From Dickeya lacustris (GTDB lineage Bacteria; Pseudomonadota; Gammaproteobacteria; Enterobacterales; Enterobacteriaceae): a stretch of DNA of 64,000 nucleotides. A model generated the notes under the pieces. That model saw only the letters and a list, made by a program, of their open reading frames with translations, ran no database searches and was not told the DNA's origin. The stretch covers positions 3,968,001 through 4,032,000 of the forward strand of contig NZ_CP114280.1 in NCBI RefSeq assembly GCF_029635795.1, written 5' to 3'. Every line of letters begins with the position of its first letter. The first letter of the stretch is position 1. Made by a program: the position numbers and the translations under genes. Shown here in pieces: positions 59,752 through 64,000 of the stretch.

Positions 59752-60000
59752 TTACAACGCCAGATTCAATTGATCCCGGCCGTAATGCGATGCCGGAAAG
59801 GCGTCTTGCGGGATAAAGTCAGGCGGTAGCGGGTCTTCCCGTGTGCGCTTTGATACGCGCCGTTCTACCGTGTTGAGGGTGGTAAATGTCTCGCTGCATT
59901 CCAGGTTTTGGCACTGGTGATATTGCCGGATGGTGATATCGCTCAGGCGGCGACTGGTACGGGTGCGGGCCGTTGCCCCGCAGAAAGGACATCTGAACAT
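59752..60000 (-). CDS. ogr: Ogr/Delta-type late gene activator
   Basis: Zinc-finger transcription activator of P2-like late genes, 82 residues. The metal-binding cysteines fit the family: CPFC at residues 3-6, then CQNLEC about 22 residues later (C-x2-C...C-x4-C). ATG 60000 follows GGGGAG; the upstream ATG at 60045 overlaps gene D and lacks support. It lies directly after D, as in P2. Confidence 0.92.
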   Translation of the reverse strand: MFRCPFCGATARTRTSRRLSDITIRQYHQCQNLECSETFTTLNTVERRVSKRTREDPLPPDFIPQDAFPASHYGRDQLNLAL

Positions 60001-60037
60001 AATGGTCTCCCCTGTGGGAGTTGAACTCGCCGCCATT

Positions 60038-61177
60038 TTATTCACTTTCTGCTATCCAGTCAGGGATTTTTGCTTCCAGCTCAAGACGGGTGGTAAAGCC
60101 GTTGCCATCAATAACGTGCTCTGCGCGGGCGATAATCCAGTCCTGATTGTCGATATGGGGTTTAAAGCCGCTTACCGTCATGTGCATTTCGGGATACAGC
60201 TCGGCACGGCCACGCGCCAGGGTTATCGAAAATTCAGCCGCTCCACGTTGTAACTGCCGCCATTTAGCCGCCGCCGCCCGTTTGGCCGCCTCTTCATTGG
60301 GATAGGTTTTGCGCATCACAAATACATTACCGTCTGTGCCTGTGATGTAATCGCCTTCACGATTGCTGCTCTTCTCCTTTTTCGGTTTGGGTTTTGTCCG
60401 GCGGCGCTTCACGCTGACCTTTTTCTTCTTACCGAATTGCAGATCCATCCAGTAGGCGCGCACGCCGGTGTAGGCATCCCGATCGGCAATGCGGAAACGG
60501 TGTTTATCACCGCTGTCTCGTGTGAGGCTGGCCGATGGCAGCGCCTTGCCGGATGCCGTCACACCACCACCGGGCAGGATAAACAGCAGCGTGCCGTTTT
60601 TGATGGTGGCAATCGCCCCCAGTTGCTCGGCCATCCGGGTCAGGAATGACATATCGCTCTCTTCGGTCTGGTCGGCGTGGTCGATGTCGATATTCATCAG
60701 CATGTCACTGATTTGCGCCTTCATGCCGTAGCGGTGTGCGATCGCCGACACGACACGCTCTACCGTCACGTCATGCCATGAAACCTCTCGCTTCACGTTG
60801 AACTCTTCACGGAAATCCGCACTTCTGGCCGTCACGCCCAGCACGTTGGGCGGGCCTTCGTGGGAAATTTCATCCACGGTATACAGCCCTTTGTACGTCA
60901 GCGCTTCACCCTGCCAGCCAATGGACAGCGCAATCTGTGCGCCACGCGGCGGCAGCTCCAGGCGTCCGTCGCTGTCGTCTATCGACAGTGTGAGCTGGTC
61001 AGCCTCAAAGCCCCGGTTGTCGGTCAGCGACAGCGAGATTAGCCGGTCGCCCAACTCCTTCAGCGCTTTCCCGCCCAGCGTAATGCTGAAGGCCGGAATT
61101 TTTACCGCCTCGGTCAGTGCGTCGTTGTAGCGCTTCGCGGCATCGGTAACGGAGTCAGTGAGTGTTTTGATATCCAT
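60038..61177 (-). CDS. P2 gpD-family tail protein (late control gene D)
   Basis: Tail-tip/hub protein of P2-like contractile tails (T4 gp27-like). 379 residues from ATG 61177, chosen because AGGGG is then correctly spaced; ATG 61183 is the alternative. Family blocks: IALSIGWQGEALTYKGLYTVDEISHEGPP, DQTEESDMSFLTRMAEQLGA and the C-terminal AEHVIDGNGFTTRLELE. A Lys/Arg-rich linker lies near residues 260-285. The gene is read away from FI; U, normally just upstream, is absent on this side. Confidence 0.9.
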   Translation of the reverse strand: MDIKTLTDSVTDAAKRYNDALTEAVKIPAFSITLGGKALKELGDRLISLSLTDNRGFEADQLTLSIDDSDGRLELPPRGAQIALSIGWQGEALTYKGLYTVDEISHEGPPNVLGVTARSADFREEFNVKREVSWHDVTVERVVSAIAHRYGMKAQISDMLMNIDIDHADQTEESDMSFLTRMAEQLGAIATIKNGTLLFILPGGGVTASGKALPSASLTRDSGDKHRFRIADRDAYTGVRAYWMDLQFGKKKKVSVKRRRTKPKPKKEKSSNREGDYITGTDGNVFVMRKTYPNEEAAKRAAAAKWRQLQRGAAEFSITLARGRAELYPEMHMTVSGFKPHIDNQDWIIARAEHVIDGNGFTTRLELEAKIPDWIAESE

Positions 61178-61330
61178 TTTCATCCCCTGTTTTTGCCGCA
61201 TGATTTCACGCGTGCGCGTAGGGAAAAATGGCTTTTTGTTGTCGCCGGACGGCCAGACCCACCAGCGCGTGAGTGCGCGGCGGATATCGGGGATTATCGC
61301 CCTGAACTCAATAACGTAATGGTGGTGAAC

Positions 61331-62509
61331 ATGTCAGAGACACGTTTCCACGGTGCGCGTGTTCGTGAAAATACCGACCTGGTGGCCGCAATCAATGACA
61401 TTGATTCCAGTGTGATTGGCGTGGTGGCCGTGGCGGAAGACGCGGATGCAGGCACCTTTCCCCTGAATACCCCGGTGCTCATCACACGGGTAAATAGCGT
61501 GTTGGGCAAGGCGGGTAAAACCGGCTCGCTCTACAAGACGCTGAAGGCGATTGCTGACCAGGCCAGCACGAAGGTGATTGTGGTACGGGTGGCGGCAGCA
61601 ACCGAAGGCGGCGACAAAACCCAGTCCCAGCTGATTATCGGCGGGACGGCAGCTGACGGCAGTTATACCGGCATGTATGCCTTGCTGACGGCAGAAGCAA
61701 AACTTAATTACCGGCCCCGGATTTTGGCGGTACCGGACTATGACACCGCCGAAGTGACGTCAGCGCTGTGCGTGATTGCGCAAAACCTGCGCGCGTTTGT
61801 CTATGCCGGGTGTCACGGTTGCACCACGATGGCCGAGGCCATCACCTACCGTGCGCAGTTTGCGTATCGGGAGCTGATGCTGATCTGGCCGGATTTTATC
61901 GCCTATAACCCGCTGACCGGCAGCAATGAAACCTTTCCGGCTCCGGCCTATGCCTGCGGCCTGCGCGCAGCGATTGATAACGATCAGGGCTGGCATAAGT
62001 CGCTGTCGAACGTGGCCGTGAATAATGTATTGGGCATTTCGCGGGATGTGTTCTGGTCGCTTCAGGCCGAAGACAGCGACGCGAATGAACTCAACAATCA
62101 GGAGATCACCACGTTGATTAAGCGCAATGGTTTCCGCTTCTGGGGCAACCGCACCACGGACACCCATGATTACCTGTTTGAGGTGTACACCCGTACCGCA
62201 CAAATCCTCGCTGACAGTATCGCAGAAGCGCAGTTTGAGGTTGTTGACGAGCCACTGACCCCGGCCAATGTCAAAGACGTGGTGAACGGCATCAACGGCA
62301 AGCTGAGTGCCCTGGTTACGGCGGGCAGGCTTATCGGCGGGGAATGCTGGTTCGATATTCAGGACAACCCCACCACCGGCCTGCGACAGGGGCAAGTGCG
62401 CGTGCGTTACAAGTACACACCGGTGCCGCCGCTGGAAGACCTGACGTTATACCAGACGTTCACCGATGATTATTTTGACTCCGCGTTCTCATCGCTGGGA
62501 GGGGTGTAA
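61331..62509 (+). CDS. Contractile tail sheath protein FI
   Basis: Major sheath subunit of a P2-type contractile tail, 392 residues (P2 FI 396). It starts MSETRFHGARVRENTDLV; ATG 61331 fits the family, while the longer frame from 61193 has no match. Core blocks: SSVIGVVAVAEDADAGTFP, GKAGKTGSLYKTLKAIADQ, WGNRTTDTHDYLFEVYTRTA and the C-terminal DLTLYQTFTDDYF. No strong ribosome site is seen. FII follows directly. Confidence 0.94.
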   Translation: MSETRFHGARVRENTDLVAAINDIDSSVIGVVAVAEDADAGTFPLNTPVLITRVNSVLGKAGKTGSLYKTLKAIADQASTKVIVVRVAAATEGGDKTQSQLIIGGTAADGSYTGMYALLTAEAKLNYRPRILAVPDYDTAEVTSALCVIAQNLRAFVYAGCHGCTTMAEAITYRAQFAYRELMLIWPDFIAYNPLTGSNETFPAPAYACGLRAAIDNDQGWHKSLSNVAVNNVLGISRDVFWSLQAEDSDANELNNQEITTLIKRNGFRFWGNRTTDTHDYLFEVYTRTAQILADSIAEAQFEVVDEPLTPANVKDVVNGINGKLSALVTAGRLIGGECWFDIQDNPTTGLRQGQVRVRYKYTPVPPLEDLTLYQTFTDDYFDSAFSSLGGV

Positions 62510-63025
62510 ATGGCTGTACCGCATAAATTGCGCCTGTTCACCTGTTTTGTGAACGGCAACAACCAGATAGGCAAGGTTACAGCAGTGACCTTGCCAAAAT
62601 TAACCCGCAAGACAGAGGATTTTCAGGGCGCGGGCATGATTGGCTCGGTGGCGGTCGATCTCGGTATGGACTCCGGTGCGCTGGAAGCCCAGATGGTGGT
62701 GGGCGGCATGGAGAAAAAACTGTTGCAGGAATACGGCGGCGATATTGATGAAATTCGCCTGCGCTTTGCCGGGGAATACTACACCGACGGCGACAGCCAA
62801 CTGGTTGAAGTCGAGATGCGCGGCCGTATTACCGAGATTGATGGCGGCGAATCTAAGCAAGGTGAAGACACGTCAGTCACCTATGCGCTGAAAAATACCT
62901 ACTACAAGCTGTCGATTGACGATCAATCGGTGCTTGAAATTGACCTGCTGAATTTCATCTACAAGAAAAACGGCAAAAACATCTACCCGGATCGCATCTC
63001 GTCTGCGCTGGGGTTAAGTAACTGA
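62510..63025 (+). CDS. Tail tube protein FII
   Basis: Inner tube subunit that sits inside the FI sheath, 171 residues (P2 FII 172). It starts MAVPHKLRLFTCFVNGNNQIG; PKLTRKTEDFQGAGMIGSV and YALKNTYYKLSIDDQSVLEIDLLN are family blocks. It starts directly after the FI stop codon. Confidence 0.94.
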   Translation: MAVPHKLRLFTCFVNGNNQIGKVTAVTLPKLTRKTEDFQGAGMIGSVAVDLGMDSGALEAQMVVGGMEKKLLQEYGGDIDEIRLRFAGEYYTDGDSQLVEVEMRGRITEIDGGESKQGEDTSVTYALKNTYYKLSIDDQSVLEIDLLNFIYKKNGKNIYPDRISSALGLSN

Positions 63026-63071
63026 ACAACCTGAACAATGGCAGCGATACCCGCGCCCGGAGCCTGTAACC

Positions 63072-63389
63072 ATGAACACACCGAATGAACACACCATCAC
63101 CCTGGCAACCCCGATTGTGCGGGGCGATAGCACTATCAGCCAGGTGGCCATTACCGATGACATTAAACAGGCGGGCTCACTGCGTGGCCTGCGGCTGGTC
63201 AACGTCCTGAATATGGATGTGGATTCCATCACCACGCTGTTGACGCGCGTGACCTCGCCCAAGTTGAAGATGGCCGAAATCAATGCGATGGATACCCGCG
63301 ATTTTATGCGGCTGGCAGAGGCCATCACGCCTTTTTTAGTGCATGCGGAGCCTGGCGAACCGAACGCGGAGGTGACGGAGGAAGCATAA
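63072..63389 (+). CDS. Tail assembly chaperone gpE
   Basis: 105-residue P2 gpE homologue that helps assemble the tail around the tape measure. Core VNVLNMDVDSITTLLTRVTSPKL and EINAMDTRDFMRLAEAITPFL. The slippery heptamer TTTTTTA (63332-63338) lies 17 codons before the stop and allows a -1 shift into E'. It follows FII by 46 bp. Confidence 0.92.
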   Translation: MNTPNEHTITLATPIVRGDSTISQVAITDDIKQAGSLRGLRLVNVLNMDVDSITTLLTRVTSPKLKMAEINAMDTRDFMRLAEAITPFLVHAEPGEPNAEVTEEA

Positions 63390-63553
63390 CCGTCGTGCAG
63401 TTCGACCAGATAGACGATCTGGTCGCTGATATTGCCGTTGTTTTTAACTGGCCGCCCTCTGAACTGTTCAGTATGGATCTGGGCGAGGTGATAGCCTGGC
63501 GCGCGCGGGCGGCTATCCGAAGTGGAGCCAGTGAAGCTGATGAGAAGCCTTGA
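63338..63553 (+). CDS. gpE' extension read by -1 frameshift from gpE
   Basis: After a -1 slip at TTTTTTA the frame runs AGT GCA TGC ... without a stop into the E' coding sequence (QFDQIDDLVADIAVVFNWPP...), ending at TGA 63551-63553. The E+E' product would be about 160 residues, as in P2, where this frameshift is established. A GTG at 63395 could start E' alone (52 residues) but is probably not used. Confidence 0.88.
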   Translation, partial: SACGAWRTERGGDGGSITVVQFDQIDDLVADIAVVFNWPPSELFSMDLGEVIAWRARAAIRSGASEADEKP

Positions 63554-64000
63554 TATCCGCGTAGCCTTCAGTGCTATCGACCGGCTGACCCGCCCGGTCA
63601 ACGCCGCCCGCCAGAGTGCGGGCGGGTTATCTGAATCCCTCAAACGTACCCAGGCCGCGATTAAGGATCTGGATAATCAATCCAGAACCTTCAACCGCCT
63701 GCGTGACAGCGTACAAAAAACCTCACGGACAATTGATGAAACCAGCCGCAGCCTGAATGCCCTGAAACAGGCCCAGCAAAGCGGCACCGTGCTGACCGAT
63801 CGGCAACGGGAACATATGGCAGCGCTGGCCGCTAAACTGGAGCGGCTGAACATCACCCGCGATCAGGAAATGGTCAAGCTGCGTGCCGTCTCACAGGCAC
63901 TGCGCGGGCATGGTGTGTCACTGGTTGGCGGCAATGCCACCATTCAGAGTGCCATTCGCCGCACCGAGCAATATAACCAGACACTGGAACGAGAGCGGCA
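63540..64000 (+). CDS. Tail tape-measure protein gpT (partial, runs off the window)
   Basis: Determines tail length in P2-like tails. ATG 63540 overlaps the end of E' and begins MRSLDIRVAFSAIDRLTRPVN, the usual tape-measure N-terminus. A long predicted coiled coil follows (SLKRTQAAIKDLDNQ, RDSVQKTSRTIDETSRSLNAL). The frame is open to the right edge (153 codons seen of several hundred expected). GTGGAG precedes the ATG. Confidence 0.93.
   Translation, partial: MRSLDIRVAFSAIDRLTRPVNAARQSAGGLSESLKRTQAAIKDLDNQSRTFNRLRDSVQKTSRTIDETSRSLNALKQAQQSGTVLTDRQREHMAALAAKLERLNITRDQEMVKLRAVSQALRGHGVSLVGGNATIQSAIRRTEQYNQTLERER

Noticed and set aside
61200..61319. 39-codon ORF (MISRVRVGKNGFLLSPDGQ...) between D and FI
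   Set aside because: Short, no ribosome site, no family recognised. It could be a remnant at the inversion junction but is not strong enough to list as a gene.

Overview
The window looks like the chromosome of an enterobacterium of the Pectobacteriaceae type (Dickeya/Pectobacterium-like). This rests on near E. coli-identical TCA, cyd, tol-pal and gal proteins, an E. coli-like gene order (kdp - ybfA - ybgA - phr - ybgI - pxpBCA - nei - gltA - sdh - suc - cyd - tol - pal - nadA - pnuC - aroG - gpmA - gal - modF), and accessory content unlike E. coli K-12. The genus is an inference; no 16S gene is present.

Layout. 1-1500 (minus): start of the kdpFA potassium-pump operon with a conserved KdpE box and a 15-bp repeat array in its leader. 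1.7-8.8 kb (plus): ybfA, a DUF523-DUF1722 protein, photolyase, ybgI, 5-oxoprolinase pxpBCA and nei. 8.9-10.2 kb (minus): gltA. 10.4-20.8 kb: sdhCDAB-sucABCD, the succinate to 2-oxoglutarate arm of the TCA cycle, preceded by a second 15-bp array, a CRP-like site and a good sigma70 promoter. 21.5-24.6 kb: cytochrome bd oxidase cydABX-ybgE. 24.7-30.4 kb: ybgC-tolQRAB-pal-cpoB envelope system. 30.5-30.8 kb: three identical tRNA-Lys(UUU) genes. 31-36 kb: DUF554 protein, nadA-pnuC with a NadR-like operator, aroG, gpmA. 36.1-43.1 kb (minus): a Cu(I)/Ag(I) efflux operon that includes a CusF-like protein with Met-rich 15-bp coding repeats and a CusB carrying its own C-terminal CusF domain. 43.2-47.6 kb (minus): galETKM with a GalR/GalS operator. 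47.8-49.3 kb: modF.

49.4-54.8 kb is accessory or mosaic. It has a solitary, divergent flagellin gene with a sigma28 promoter, a P4-type integrase broken by one in-frame amber codon next to tRNA-Asn, a naturally short Nac regulator (DNA-binding domain only) behind a sigma54 promoter, cycA, and a tRNA-Lys with a CUU anticodon. 55-59.3 kb: yecF, uvrY, uvrC, pgsA (with a 1-nt frameshift near the 3' end) and the tRNA-Gly/Cys/Leu cluster. 59.4-64 kb: one end of a P2-like prophage or tailocin (ogr, D, then FI, FII, E/E', T). D-ogr is divergent from the tail genes, and E carries a classical -1 frameshift signal leading to E'.

Most of the window is ordinary conserved chromosome. The points most worth a second look are the 15-bp-period arrays at three unrelated loci, the mini-Nac, the flagellin with an altered flg22 region, the CusF duplication and fusion, the pgsA frameshift, and the rearranged P2 tail module.
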